A stretch of DNA of 64,000 nt from Desulfurobacteriaceae bacterium (GTDB lineage: Bacteria; Aquificota; Aquificia; Desulfurobacteriales; Desulfurobacteriaceae): contig JALUGO010000015.1 in assembly GCA_027051905.1 (NCBI GenBank), positions 35,821-99,820 of the forward strand, read 5' to 3'. The position numbers and the translations under genes were made by a program. Of this stretch, positions 17,658-26,219 are shown in pieces. Positions within the stretch are counted from its first letter, which is position 1. Every line of letters begins with the position of its first letter. The notes under the pieces were generated by a model. The model was not told the DNA's origin. It did no database searches and saw only the letters and a list, made by a program, of their open reading frames with translations.

Positions 17658-18419
17658 TTAGAACCTTATACCGACCTCTCCGTAAATTCCCTTCAGCCTG
17701 ACGTCTGTTGAGAAGTCGTCCACGTCGTCTATTTTGAGCCTTCCAAAGCGATATCCCACGTTTGCAAATACTTTTCCTATTTCTACTCCTCCTTTTATTC
17801 TTAAATCGTAGAGGTAGCTTCCGCTGTAGGTGATTCCCTTACCTTCAAGTCCCCAGATAAAATGTGAAATTTTCCCGTTAAGGGCAGCGTATACGTAGGG
17901 AACAGGTATATCGTAGTCTGTTTTAGAGTAGGCTCCCGTTGTGAGGCTCCTTATCTCAACGTGGCCTGTAAGGTATTTCACTCCAAGGCCGGCTTCTATG
18001 TTAACAATTTCTGTTTTAACCGGCTCGTAGTATAAGGTTGCATCTATCTGATCGGCTTTAAGGTCTGTGCTTACCCTGTCGCTAACGTTAAACGTTACTC
18101 CGCCAAAGGTAACCGTTTTCGAAAGCGTTCCCTCTCCGCTGGTTTTCACCCTCAGGTAATCTACTCTGATGTTGGGAACGTATTTAATTTCGTTTTTCCA
18201 GTTTATGGTGACGTGGAACTTAGTTTTATCTTCTATGTGGAGGTCGTCCTTTACATCTATTTCCGTTCCCTTATACTTGACCCAGCCGCTGAACTGTTCC
18301 CTTTGAGGCCCTACTGAAACTGAAAACTCCGATGCCTTTGCAGTTGAAAGGCTTGACAGTGCTGTTAATCCAATCATTAGTGCAGAAATTGCTGTTGACT
18401 TTTTCTTTCCTCCTCCCAT
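17658..18419 (-). CDS. Outer-membrane beta-barrel protein
   Basis: A 253-residue exported protein. The ATG at 18419 is preceded by GAAGGAGA; a signal peptide follows (basic GGGKKK, hydrophobic ISALMIGLTALSSL, then STAKASEF). The mature part alternates polar and hydrophobic residues in strand pairs (VKYKGTEIDVKDDLHIEDKTKFHVTI, PVPYVYAALNGKISHFIWGLEGKG) and ends in EVGIRF with the terminal Phe required by the BAM complex. I cannot assign a substrate; length and pattern suit a 10-12-stranded barrel. It is the first gene of a unit with the LVIVD lipoprotein. Confidence 0.75.
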   Translation of the reverse strand: MGGGKKKSTAISALMIGLTALSSLSTAKASEFSVSVGPQREQFSGWVKYKGTEIDVKDDLHIEDKTKFHVTINWKNEIKYVPNIRVDYLRVKTSGEGTLSKTVTFGGVTFNVSDRVSTDLKADQIDATLYYEPVKTEIVNIEAGLGVKYLTGHVEIRSLTTGAYSKTDYDIPVPYVYAALNGKISHFIWGLEGKGITYSGSYLYDLRIKGGVEIGKVFANVGYRFGRLKIDDVDDFSTDVRLKGIYGEVGIRF

Positions 18420-18473
18420 ACTTGAGTCTCCTTCAAAAGTATTTATAAAATATTCTATCAAAATTTATATAGG

Positions 18474-18501
18474 TTGAAGGTGTTGTAGAACAGACTAAAT
18501 T
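18474..18501 (+). promoter_or_regulatory. Promoter of the tRNA-Gly gene
   Basis: TTGAAG (18474-18479), 16-base spacer, TAAATT (18496-18501), about 15 bases before the mature tRNA 5' end. Confidence 0.5.
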
Positions 18502-18515
18502 ATTAAGCTGAAAGG

Positions 18516-18591
18516 GCGGGCGTAGCTCAGGTGGTAGAGCATCAGCTTCCCAAGCTGAGGGTCGCGGGTTCGAGTCCCGTCGCCCGCTCCA
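18516..18591 (+). tRNA. tRNA-Gly (anticodon CCC)
   Basis: A full cloverleaf: acceptor GCGGGCG/CGCCCGC, D stem GCTC/GAGC, anticodon stem TCAGC/GCTGA enclosing the loop TTCCCAA with anticodon CCC, T loop GTTCGAG, discriminator T and an encoded CCA. It reads GGG codons. Confidence 0.96.
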
Positions 18592-18603
18592 GAATAAAAA
18601 TTT

Positions 18604-19347
18604 TTGGTTACTAGGAAGTTGGAAAATTCAAAAACTATTAATTTTTTCTCCTTAATGCTTTCACTTGCCATTCACATTTCCATCCTTTTGGCTATTTCCA
18701 TCAACGAGGTTTTTTCAGAGAAAACTTACGAAGTTGTAAACGTCGTTCCTATCTCTTTTGATACAAAAGTTGAGTCTAATATTGTTGGGGTGAAACCGGT
18801 AAAAGGGGAGCTGAATGGCGGGGCTTTCCAGAACAAGAGTTCCGTTCCAGGAGGGAAACGCTCAACTGGGGCTCCAGAAGGTGGGGGAGCTTCTATCAAA
18901 AAACTGGAGAACGAAGGGGCTGGAGAGACTGTTGTTTCGATGAAGAAGGGGAGTTCCCCATCAAAGCTCGTAAAGAGCTTTTCAACGGGAAGGGGTGTCG
19001 GGAAAGTTGAGCTTTCTGTGGAACTCCCCAACAGGAAGGGAAAAGAACTTCCCTCAATATCAAGCTCAAAACTTGTTCCTTACCTTATCAGAGTTAGAGA
19101 CACGATAATGAAAAACTGGAAAGTTCCATACTTTACCAGCGTTCCAGGGAAGAGACAGACAACAGTTGTTCTGACTTTAAGAAACGACGGAACCGTTGAT
19201 GAGCTTACGGTAGAGAAACTCTCCCCCGACATTACCTTCAACCGCTCTGCCATTTCTGCAATATATTCTGTAAAGTCCTTTGGCCGTTTCCCGAAGGGAG
19301 TTAAGGAGAAAAAAGTAAGGTTGAAGGTGAAGTTTGAAGTTAAGTAA
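18604..19347 (+). CDS. TonB/TolA-family energy transducer
   Basis: A 247-residue protein with one N-terminal membrane helix (FFSLMLSLAIHISILLAISI), a periplasmic Gly/Ser/Lys-rich linker of about 120 residues, and a C-terminal TonB/TolA domain (YLIRVRDTIMKNWKVP ... VVLTLRNDGTVDELTVEKLS ... FNRSAISAIYSVKSFGRFP). Such proteins carry proton-motive-force energy from ExbBD or TolQR to the outer membrane; it could serve BtuB. No ExbB/ExbD gene is in the window. The start is uncertain: TTG 18604, TTG 18619 or ATG 18655, none with an ideal ribosome binding site. It overlaps the next gene by 14 bases. Confidence 0.78.
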   Translation: MVTRKLENSKTINFFSLMLSLAIHISILLAISINEVFSEKTYEVVNVVPISFDTKVESNIVGVKPVKGELNGGAFQNKSSVPGGKRSTGAPEGGGASIKKLENEGAGETVVSMKKGSSPSKLVKSFSTGRGVGKVELSVELPNRKGKELPSISSSKLVPYLIRVRDTIMKNWKVPYFTSVPGKRQTTVVLTLRNDGTVDELTVEKLSPDITFNRSAISAIYSVKSFGRFPKGVKEKKVRLKVKFEVK

Positions 19348-19951
19348 TCCTGAGCTTATATACGCATTAAGCTCTCTGTGGGTTAAAACCCTGAGGGTTG
19401 AGGTAGAGTTTCTCTCTCTTCCTCAGTTCCCCTCCATTGTCGCCTTCTGGCACGGCAGGATGTTCCTCCTCCCCTTTGCCCTGAAAAACTACGCCGAAAG
19501 GGTAGCCATTCTCATAAGCCGTCACAGAGACGGAGAGTTGATAGCCCGAATAGTTGAAAAAATGGGATTTAGGACTGTTAGAGGCTCGGCAGGAAAGGGA
19601 AAAGGGGGAGATAGAGCGTTTAAGGAGATGGTCAAGCTGATAGAGGAAGGCTACACGGTGGCAATAACCCCCGACGGCCCAAGAGGCCCCAGAGAGGTTG
19701 CAAAACCGGGAGTGGCGAAACTTGCCATGAAAACAGGCATTCCAGTTTACCCACTTACCTTTTCAGCCAGCTGGAAGTTTAACCTCAATTCCTGGGACAG
19801 ATTCCTCATACCCTGCCCTTTCTCAAAGTGCAGGGTTGTTTTGGGGGAGCCGATACTTCCACAGGACTTCCACAGCGAGGAGGAGATGAGAAGGGAGGTG
19901 GAGTTAAAATTGAAAGAGCTTTCAGAGAGAGCAGATAGGGGGGAAAGATGA
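19334..19951 (+). CDS. Lysophospholipid acyltransferase-like protein (DUF374)
   Basis: A 205-residue protein of the DUF374 branch of LPLAT acyltransferases. The catalytic-type motif is AFWHGRMFLLPFA near residue 40, followed by LISRHRDGELIARIVEKMGF, RGSAGKGKGG and ITPDGPRGPREVAKPGVAKLAMKTGIPVYPL, which is the diagnostic DGPRGP block. Members lie in lipid A or lipoprotein assembly contexts in Gram-negatives and are probably inner-membrane associated. TTG start at 19334 behind AAGGTGAAG. It overlaps the SAM hydrolase gene by four bases. Confidence 0.85.
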   Translation: MKLSNPELIYALSSLWVKTLRVEVEFLSLPQFPSIVAFWHGRMFLLPFALKNYAERVAILISRHRDGELIARIVEKMGFRTVRGSAGKGKGGDRAFKEMVKLIEEGYTVAITPDGPRGPREVAKPGVAKLAMKTGIPVYPLTFSASWKFNLNSWDRFLIPCPFSKCRVVLGEPILPQDFHSEEEMRREVELKLKELSERADRGER

Positions 19952-20721
19952 CGAGCCTCATAGCGGTTCTTTCAGACTTTGGTCTTAAAGACCACTACGT
20001 TGGAACTATCCACGGAGTGATCCATCAGGTGGCTCCGGAAACTAAAGTTGTTGATATTACGCACTCTGTAAGGCCGTTTGACGTTGTAGATGGAGCCCTG
20101 AAACTGAAGTGGTCTTACAGATACTTTCCTCCCGGAACCATCTTTCTCTGCCTTGTAGATCCAGACCCTTCGGCGATTCCCGTTATCGTTACAACGGAAA
20201 ACTATTTCCTGGTCTGCCCCAACAACGGAATAGGCAGCCTGATGTTTGAAGAGGAACCCCCTGAAGCCCTCCACCGGATAACGGCGGAACACTACTTCCT
20301 GAACAAAAAGAGGACAGGAAACTTCAGGAGCAGAGATCAGCTGGCGCCGATTGCGGCGGAGCTCTCCCGCCTCCAGATGGCCTCTCACCTTGGAGATCCG
20401 ATAGACTTGAAACACCTTAAGCGGTTTAAACTTCCGCAGCCTCAGCCCTCCGCAGACGGAGGATACGAGGCGATAGTTTTGGACGTTGACAGCTTTGGAA
20501 ACCTCATACTCAACGCAACTGATGAGTTAGGACTTCCCAGGGTGGCGGAGGTAAACGGCGTTAAAATAACGAAAACCCAGAAGGACTTTTCAGGGTTGAA
20601 CAGGGGGGAGCTCTTTGTTTCCATCAATCCCGAAGGGCATCTTCAGGTAGTTGCCTACATGGCAAACGCTGCCAAACTTTTAAAGGCCGCAAGAGGAACA
20701 AAGGTAAAACTCTACTACTGA
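19948..20721 (+). CDS. S-adenosyl-L-methionine hydrolase (DUF62 family)
   Basis: A 257-residue SAM hydroxide adenosyltransferase. The N-terminal LSDFGLKDHYVGTIHGVI and VDITHSVRPFDVVDGA motifs, FLCLVDPDPSA and CPNNGIGSLMFEE are characteristic; the C-terminal domain contains VLDVDSFGNLILN. These trimeric enzymes hydrolyse SAM to adenosine and methionine and are common in thermophiles, perhaps to remove damaged SAM. Start ATG overlaps the previous stop (ATGA). mnmG follows after nine bases. Confidence 0.9.
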   Translation: MTSLIAVLSDFGLKDHYVGTIHGVIHQVAPETKVVDITHSVRPFDVVDGALKLKWSYRYFPPGTIFLCLVDPDPSAIPVIVTTENYFLVCPNNGIGSLMFEEEPPEALHRITAEHYFLNKKRTGNFRSRDQLAPIAAELSRLQMASHLGDPIDLKHLKRFKLPQPQPSADGGYEAIVLDVDSFGNLILNATDELGLPRVAEVNGVKITKTQKDFSGLNRGELFVSINPEGHLQVVAYMANAAKLLKAARGTKVKLYY

Positions 20722-20730
20722 TGGAGAGCC

Positions 20731-22638
20731 ATGTGGGACGAAGTCTTTGACGTAATAGTTGTTGGAGCCGGCCACGCAGGCTGCGAAGCTGCCCTGGCTG
20801 CCGCAAGGATGGGCTGTAAAACCGCCCTCTTTACTGTAAACGTTGACAGAATTGCCGAAATGTCGTGTAACCCTGCCATAGGAGGGGTGGCAAAAGGAAC
20901 GGTAGTTCGAGAGATAGACGCCCTCGGCGGGGAGATGGCAAAGAACATAGATGAAACCGGAATCCAGTTCAGAATCTTAAACAGGAAGAAGGGGCCTGCC
21001 GTTAGAGCTCCCCGCGCCCAGGCCGATAAAGAGGCCTACAGAAAGAGAATGAGACAGGTAGTTGAGAACACAGATAACCTTGAGGTAATTCAGCAGATAG
21101 TTGACGACATAGTTGTTGAAAACGGAAAAGTTAAGGGAGTTGTAACCCACCTTGGAGCAAGGTATGGAGCAAAAGCTGTTGTTGTAACTGCCGGAACATT
21201 CCTGAGGGGGAAAATCTTCATAGGATTTCAGGAGTTTGAAGGCGGAAGGATGTGGGAGCCTGCCGCAAACAAGCTCTCCTCATTCTACGAAAGACACGGC
21301 TTCAGAGTGGGAAGGCTTAAAACTGGAACCCCAACAAGGATTGACGGAAGAACCATAGACTTCTCAAAGATGGAAAGGCAGGACGGAGACGAACCTCCCC
21401 CTTTCTTTTCCTACTGGACTGAGCCAAAGGAGATAGAACAGATACCCTGCTGGCTCACATACACAACCCCTGAAACCCACAGGATAATAAGGGAGAACCT
21501 CCACAGGTCTCCAATGTACGGAGAGTGTAAACTCATAAGCGGGGTTGGCGTTCGCTACTGCCCCTCAATTGAGGACAAGATAGTGAAGTTCCCAGAAAGG
21601 GAGCGACACCATGTGTTCGTTGAACCGGAAGGAAGGGACACGGTAGAGTTTTACCCCAACGGAACTTCAACAAGCCTTCCCTACGACGTTCAGGTTGCGA
21701 TAATAAGGTCAATTCCCGGCCTTGAAAACGCAGAGATAATAAGGCCGGCCTACGCAATAGAGTATGACTTCATAGACCCAAGGCACCTCTACCCGACACT
21801 TGAAACAAAAACCATAAAAGGCCTTTTCAACGCCGGCCAGATAAACGGAACAACCGGGTATGAAGAGGCTGCAGGTCAGGGAATAGTTGCCGGAATAAAT
21901 GCAGCCCTCTACGCCCTCGGAAAAGACGAAAAGTTCGTTTTAGGAAGGGACGAAGCCTACATTGGCGTTATGATAGACGACCTTGTGAATAAAGGAGTAA
22001 GGGAACCTTACAGGCTCTTTACCTCACGGGCAGAATACAGGCTCCTTCTGAGATACGACAACGCCGACTACAGACTGGCCAGATACGGATACAAATTCGG
22101 CCTTTTAACGAGAGAACAGTTCGAGAGAGTTAAGAAAAAGTATGAAACCGTTAACGTCTTCATAGAGAAGCTGAAAGAAGTAAAGCTGAAACCGGAAGTT
22201 GTTAACCCGGTTCTGGAAAAGGAAGGTTCCACACCTTTAAAGGAGAGCAAAAGCACCTACGAGCTCTTGAAAAGGCCTGAAGTTAAGTTAGAGGACATTC
22301 TCCCGCTTATACCTTTAGAGCTGACGGTTGAAGACAGAAAACTCCTTGAGGAGATTTTAGAGGAGGTTGAGATAGAGATTAAGTATGAGGGATACATAAA
22401 GCGGCAGCTTGAAGAGGTTAAAAGGTTCAGAAAGCTTGAGAACATCAAAATTCCTGAAGACTTTGACTACGATATTGTTCCAATCTCTGTTGAAGAGAGG
22501 CAGAAACTGAAGGAGATGAAACCTTTAACCCTAGGGCAGGCTGCAAGGCTTGAGGGGATAAGGCCGGCGTCAATTCCAATTCTGGCAGTTTACATTGAGA
22601 AGTGGAAGAGGGGAGAGCTCCACAAGGAGAAAGCCTGA
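20731..22638 (+). CDS. mnmG: tRNA uridine-5-carboxymethylaminomethyl modification enzyme
   Basis: MnmG with MnmE makes cmnm5U at position 34 of tRNAs. The N-terminal FAD motif [19 protein letters not shown], the [26 protein letters not shown] block, [10 protein letters not shown], and [28 protein letters not shown] are complete. The 635-residue length is normal and the C-terminal helical MnmE-binding domain is present. It overlaps rsmG by one base (TGATG), the common mnmG-rsmG pairing. The gene has the typical native signature of GAGCTC motifs. Confidence 0.96.
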   Translation: MWDEVFDVIVVGAGHAGCEAALAAARMGCKTALFTVNVDRIAEMSCNPAIGGVAKGTVVREIDALGGEMAKNIDETGIQFRILNRKKGPAVRAPRAQADKEAYRKRMRQVVENTDNLEVIQQIVDDIVVENGKVKGVVTHLGARYGAKAVVVTAGTFLRGKIFIGFQEFEGGRMWEPAANKLSSFYERHGFRVGRLKTGTPTRIDGRTIDFSKMERQDGDEPPPFFSYWTEPKEIEQIPCWLTYTTPETHRIIRENLHRSPMYGECKLISGVGVRYCPSIEDKIVKFPERERHHVFVEPEGRDTVEFYPNGTSTSLPYDVQVAIIRSIPGLENAEIIRPAYAIEYDFIDPRHLYPTLETKTIKGLFNAGQINGTTGYEEAAGQGIVAGINAALYALGKDEKFVLGRDEAYIGVMIDDLVNKGVREPYRLFTSRAEYRLLLRYDNADYRLARYGYKFGLLTREQFERVKKKYETVNVFIEKLKEVKLKPEVVNPVLEKEGSTPLKESKSTYELLKRPEVKLEDILPLIPLELTVEDRKLLEEILEEVEIEIKYEGYIKRQLEEVKRFRKLENIKIPEDFDYDIVPISVEERQKLKEMKPLTLGQAARLEGIRPASIPILAVYIEKWKRGELHKEKA

Positions 22639-23264
22639 TGGAGAGGTTGAGGGAGCTCTGCCGGCTCAACGAAATTCCGATAACAGAAGAGGAGCTTGAA
22701 AAGTTTGGGGTTTACAGGGAGCTCCTCAAAAAGTGGGGAAAACGGATAAACCTCACCTCCATCTTAACGGACAGGGAGATAGAGGAAAAACACTTCTTCG
22801 ACTCCCTCTTAGGACTTGTAGCATTTGAGAGGGCAGGATTAGATGTCAACGGAAAACGATTCTGCGACGTCGGTTCTGGAGCCGGATTTCCCGGCATTCC
22901 CCTTGCCGTTCTTTTAAAGGACTCGGAGTTCACACTGGTTGAACCCCGAAAAAAGAGGTGCGTCTTCTTGGAGGAGGTAAAGAGGCAGCTGAAGCTCAAA
23001 AACGTTTCCGTTCAATGCTCAAGGGTAGAAAAGGTTAGCGAGAACTTTGACATCTTAACGATGAGGGCTGTTGAAGATCCCGAGGGAGCGGTTGAGATAA
23101 CGGAGCACCTCCTTGAGAGGGGAGCACTTCTGTGCATTTACAGGGGAAAGGAACCCTTCGGCAGAGAAATTCCGGGATACAGAATCAGAGAAATCGAAAT
23201 AGAACCCAAAGGAGTCAGCTTCAAGAGACACTTTCTCTTTATCGAAAAGATTTCGGAGAGTTAA
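22638..23264 (+). CDS. rsmG: 16S rRNA (guanine-527-N7)-methyltransferase
   Basis: RsmG methylates G527 of 16S rRNA. The ATG at 22638 overlaps the mnmG stop. FCDVGSGAGFPGIPLAVL is the SAM-binding motif I near residue 76; WGKRINLTSI and HFFDSLLGL upstream are RsmG-specific, and TMRAVEDPEGAVE follows. The protein is 208 residues, family length. rarA follows after two bases. Confidence 0.95.
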   Translation: MERLRELCRLNEIPITEEELEKFGVYRELLKKWGKRINLTSILTDREIEEKHFFDSLLGLVAFERAGLDVNGKRFCDVGSGAGFPGIPLAVLLKDSEFTLVEPRKKRCVFLEEVKRQLKLKNVSVQCSRVEKVSENFDILTMRAVEDPEGAVEITEHLLERGALLCIYRGKEPFGREIPGYRIREIEIEPKGVSFKRHFLFIEKISES

Positions 23265-23266
23265 AG

Positions 23267-24543
23267 TTGGAGCTCTTTGAGGGGAAAAAACCTCTCCCTG
23301 CAAGACTGAAACCGAGGGATTTCTCAGAATTTGCAGGCCAGAAGCACATAATCGACAAAGGAAGACCGTTAAGGAAATTGATAGAAAAGGGAGAAATCCA
23401 CTCGTTGATCTTTGTAGGCCCTCCCGGAACGGGAAAAACAGCACTTGCTCACCTGATAAAGGAAAAACTAGGAGCCGACTTTTATGAGCTAAACGCCGTA
23501 ACATCTACCGTTTCAGACGTCAGGAAAGTCTTGGAAAAGGGCAGGGAAAACAGAAAGTTAGGCAGAAAAACCATCCTGTTTATCGACGAAATCCACCGGT
23601 TTAACAAAGCCCAGCAGGATGCCCTCCTGCCTGACACGGAAGAGGGAAACGTCATCCTGATTGGAGCAACAACAGAAAACCCCTACTTCAGCCTTACCCC
23701 TGCACTGCGTTCGAGGGTAAAGATTTACAGCTTCAAGCCCCTTGAAAGGGAAGACCTGCTGAAACTTTACAGGACAGCAACAACACGGAAAGATGGGCTT
23801 CCCGGTTTTAAGTTCCGGAAAATGTTCTCAACCTTCTGATAAACGCCTCCGCCGGGGACGGAAGGCGGTTTCTCAACTACTTAGAGGAGCTCCACACGAT
23901 AACCGGCGGAAAAGAGCCGACTTTAGACCTTGCACAGGAGGTTGTTGGAGAGGGCGTTCTCTCAATGAGTGAGGATGAGCGGTTCGACCTAATCTCAGCC
24001 CTCATCAAATCGATGAGGGGAAGCGACCCGGACGCAGCCCTCCACTATGCAGTGAGGCTCTTAGAGGCTGGAGAAGACCCGAAGTTCATCGCAAGGCGCC
24101 TTGTGATATTTGCCTCAGAAGATATAGGAAACGCAAACCCTGAAGCCCTGCTTGTTGCAAACGCAGCTCTCAACGCCGTTATTAACGTTGGGATGCCCGA
24201 AGCTGCAATAAACCTTGCACACGCAGTTATCTACCTCTCAAGCTCCTTAAAGTCAAACGCCGTTTACAAAGCCCTTAAAGAGGCGCAAAAGGATGTAAGA
24301 GATGGCTTTCAGCCGGAAGTTCCACAGCACCTTAAGGCAGGAAGGAGAAACAGAGGCTATAAATACCCCCACAACTACGAGAGGAACTATGTAAATCAGG
24401 AATACTTGAAGAGAAAAAGGGAATACTACCGGCCAAAAGGGGTGGGTTTTGAAAAAACCCTGAAGAGCTGGCTCAAGTGGATGAAGAGAGAAACTGATAA
24501 AATTGAGCCCACTAAGGAAGAAGAGGTAGATAATGAAGTTTAA
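23267..24543 (+). pseudogene. rarA: Replication-associated recombination protein A, frameshifted
   Basis: Two adjacent frames together make one RarA/MgsA clamp-loader-like AAA+ ATPase. The first part (TTG 23267 to TGA 23839) has ARLKPRDFSEFAGQKHI, Walker A GPPGTGKTAL, Walker [19 protein letters not shown] and sensor 1 [18 protein letters not shown]. The reading frame then shifts near 23812: the continuing homology (VPENVLNLLINASAGDGRRFLNYLEEL, then LIKSMRGSDPDAALHYAVRLLEAGEDP and the C-terminal tetramerisation domain) is in the -1 frame and ends at 24543. Restoring one base between AA and GTTCCG at 23811-23813 rejoins the protein. It could be a true mutation or a sequence error. The stop overlaps thrB by 11 bases. 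Confidence 0.88.
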
Positions 24544-25426
24544 GGTTTCCGTTCCTGCTTCAACAAGCAACTTAGGCCCCGGGTTCGACGCTTTAGGTCT
24601 TGCTCTAACCCTCTACAACGAATTCTACGTTGAGCCATCTGACAAATACGAAGTTGAGATAGAGGGGGAAGGAGCCGGGGAGCTCCCGAAAGACGAAAGG
24701 AACCTCTTTTTGAGGGCTTACAGGAGCTCCATGGAATACTTAGGATTAAATCAGCCGATAAAAGTAAAACTTGTAAACCGGATTCCGCTGGGAAGGGGGC
24801 TGGGGAGCTCCGCAACGGCAATAGTTGGGGGAATACTGGCGGCAGAGAGAATTTCAGGGAGGGAGCTATCACTTCCGGAAGTCATAGACATAGCCTTTAA
24901 GTTTGAACCACACCCTGACAACGTTCTCCCTGCCTACACCGGAGGCTTTGTAGTTGCGGCAACAAACGGAGACCTTTCATACGTAAAACTTGACTGGCCT
25001 GAAGACCTGAAAGTTGTAATAGTTGTGCCGGAGCTCTTCCTCTCAACGGAGGAGTCTCGCTCGGTTCTACCAGACACTTACAGCAGGGAAGATGTCATTT
25101 TTAACATCCAGAGGGTGGCGTTGCTTTTGGGAGCTCTCCAGAAGAGAGACTATGGGCTCCTCAAAGAGGCCGTAAAAGACAGAATCCACCAGCCCTACCG
25201 GTGCGACCTGATTCCCTCTTTCTGGGAGATACTCTCTGAGGGCTACAAGGCCGGAGCCTACGCTGTTTACCTTTCTGGAGCTGGGAGCTGCATTGGAGCT
25301 CTCGCCGACAAAAACTTTGACGAAATCGGCAAAGCAATGTGCAACGTCTTTGACGCTTTAGGCATAGAATCCCGCTACCTTGTTTTAGACGTAGACAAAA
25401 CTGGTGTTAAAATCTCAGAAGTCTAA
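24533..25426 (+). CDS. thrB: Homoserine kinase
   Basis: GHMP-family kinase phosphorylating homoserine for threonine synthesis. Motif 1 VSVPASTSNLGPGFDALGLAL, motif 2 PLGRGLGSSATAIVGGILAA and a C-terminal AVYLSGAGSCIGALAD (motif 3) are all present; length 297. The ATG lies within the end of rarA. It takes the product of hom (4860-6146), although the two genes are 18 kb apart. Confidence 0.94.
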   Translation: MKFKVSVPASTSNLGPGFDALGLALTLYNEFYVEPSDKYEVEIEGEGAGELPKDERNLFLRAYRSSMEYLGLNQPIKVKLVNRIPLGRGLGSSATAIVGGILAAERISGRELSLPEVIDIAFKFEPHPDNVLPAYTGGFVVAATNGDLSYVKLDWPEDLKVVIVVPELFLSTEESRSVLPDTYSREDVIFNIQRVALLLGALQKRDYGLLKEAVKDRIHQPYRCDLIPSFWEILSEGYKAGAYAVYLSGAGSCIGALADKNFDEIGKAMCNVFDALGIESRYLVLDVDKTGVKISEV

Positions 25427-25439
25427 ATAAAGAGGAATA

Positions 25440-25673
25440 GTGCAGGAAAGAATTAAAGAAGAAATAGGGTTCTACAAAGATTTGCTGAAAATTTTGTCAG
25501 CTTTCTCCTTTGGAATAGGTGGCGGAACCATCAGTCTCCTGTTTAAGCCTAAGAGTGGAATTTCCTTACTTCTGCTAACCCTTGGCGGGGTATTAGAAGT
25601 TGCCTTGTTGGTTATTTCAGGCTGGATTATCTTAAAAATCAGAAAACTCTTAACGGAGTTAATAGATGATTGA
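25440..25673 (+). CDS. Small membrane protein, two transmembrane helices, unknown function
   Basis: A 77-residue protein starting with GTG behind AGAGGA. After an amphipathic N-terminus (QERIKEEIGFYKDLLKIL) come two hydrophobic segments, AFSFGIGGGTISLLF (about 23-37) and ISLLLLTLGGVLEVALLVISGWIIL (about 43-67), and a basic/acidic tail. I do not recognise the family. It follows thrB by 13 bases and its stop overlaps the next tiny gene by eight bases, supporting co-expression of the two. Confidence 0.55.
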   Translation: MQERIKEEIGFYKDLLKILSAFSFGIGGGTISLLFKPKSGISLLLLTLGGVLEVALLVISGWIILKIRKLLTELIDD

Positions 25674-25767
25674 AACCATCATAGTTGCCTTAGTAATCGG
25701 AGCTGTATTTCTGGCATTCCTATTCTTCTTGTTCTCCATCTTCAAAGTTGTAAAAGAAGAAACTTAA
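25666..25767 (+). CDS. 33-residue single-pass membrane peptide
   Basis: ATG at 25666 with GGAG seven bases upstream opens a 33-codon frame to TAA at 25767. The product is one membrane helix (IIVALVIGAVFLAFLFFLFSIF) with a short basic-acidic tail KVVKEET. It overlaps the preceding small membrane protein by eight bases. Overlap, ribosome binding site and clean hydrophobic profile make it plausible; there is no homology evidence. Confidence 0.45.
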   Translation: MIETIIVALVIGAVFLAFLFFLFSIFKVVKEET

Positions 25768-25956
25768 ACAGTAATAGAGTTAGTTTACAGCGTATAATTA
25801 GAGTTTTCTAATAAAGAACTTTTCTTTTCACTTGTCAATTCAAATATTAAACCCTCTCCCCAGGGCATTACAATGCGAAATTCTTGAAACTTTTAACAAC
25901 AGTGTTACAATCCCTTTGGGGAGAGGTAACTTAGGGTAATAATACCAAAGATAAAG
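25768..25956. other. Intergenic region with a long imperfect stem, possible structured RNA
   Basis: CCTCTCCCCAGGG (25853-25865) pairs with CCCTTTGGGGAGAGG (25912-25926) in a 13-bp helix with two G-U pairs. The enclosed 46 bases hold a small hairpin (GCAT/ATGC, 25866-25876) and TTACAAT twice (25868 and 25906). GTTAC (25905) and GTAAC (25926) also pair, an alternative fold around CCC-TTT-GGG. A TATAAT lies at 25793-25798. No coding frame is visible. Confidence 0.45.
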
Positions 25957-26154
25957 TTAAAAATGAAAGGAGGGAGGGTTCCCTCCCCCATTGGAAAGAA
26001 CACAGAGCAACACCAAAATTAAGAAAGCCATCAAGAAAGGATAGCAGCCTTGGTTTTGCTGCAAAATTTGTAGCAGTGTTTGGTAGAGAAGTAACACTGA
26101 GTTAAGAGTTTGAAGTAGTTCGCTTTGTGAAATTTGTCGTGTTTCTTGCTCCAT
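25957..26154 (-). CDS. Small hydrophobic protein, 65 residues, unknown
   Basis: The ATG at 26154 has a near-ideal AGGAGGTGG, so translation is likely, while the longer frame upstream has no site. The product has a Gln/Leu-rich amphipathic helix (SELLQTLNSVLLLYQTLLQILQQNQ) and one membrane segment (YPFLMAFLILVLLCVLS), then GGGNPPSFHF. The last codons lie inside a GGGAGGG-AA-CCCTCCC hairpin followed by TTTCATTTTT, so a terminator overlaps the end of the gene. No family recognised. It lies 65 bases downstream of rsmH on the same strand. Confidence 0.55.
   Translation of the reverse strand: MEQETRQISQSELLQTLNSVLLLYQTLLQILQQNQGCYPFLMAFLILVLLCVLSNGGGNPPSFHF
25966..25990 (-). terminator. Terminator overlapping the end of the 65-residue gene
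   Basis: On the minus strand GGGGGAGGG, loop AA, CCCTCCCTCC then TTTCATTTTT. The stem encodes the last residues of the gene above. Confidence 0.7.
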
Positions 26155-26219
26155 AATACCACCTCCTAAAATTTGATTTTTGGTACCAAATTTTAATTTA
26201 ATATGATAAATTGAAAGTT

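Noticed and set aside
20615..20948. Minus-strand open frames across the SAM hydrolase and mnmG boundary
   Set aside because: They overlap two well-supported genes and have no homology; shadow frames only.
23806..23813. Programmed -1 frameshift in rarA at TTTTAAG
   Set aside because: A -1 slip from TTT would place TAA in the A site, and no stimulatory structure was seen; mutation or sequence error is simpler.
25905..25932. Palindromic sequence looking like a CRISPR repeat (GTTAC...GTAAC with a CCC/GGG core)
   Set aside because: It occurs once, with no spacers or cas genes, so it is treated as an RNA or DNA structure only.
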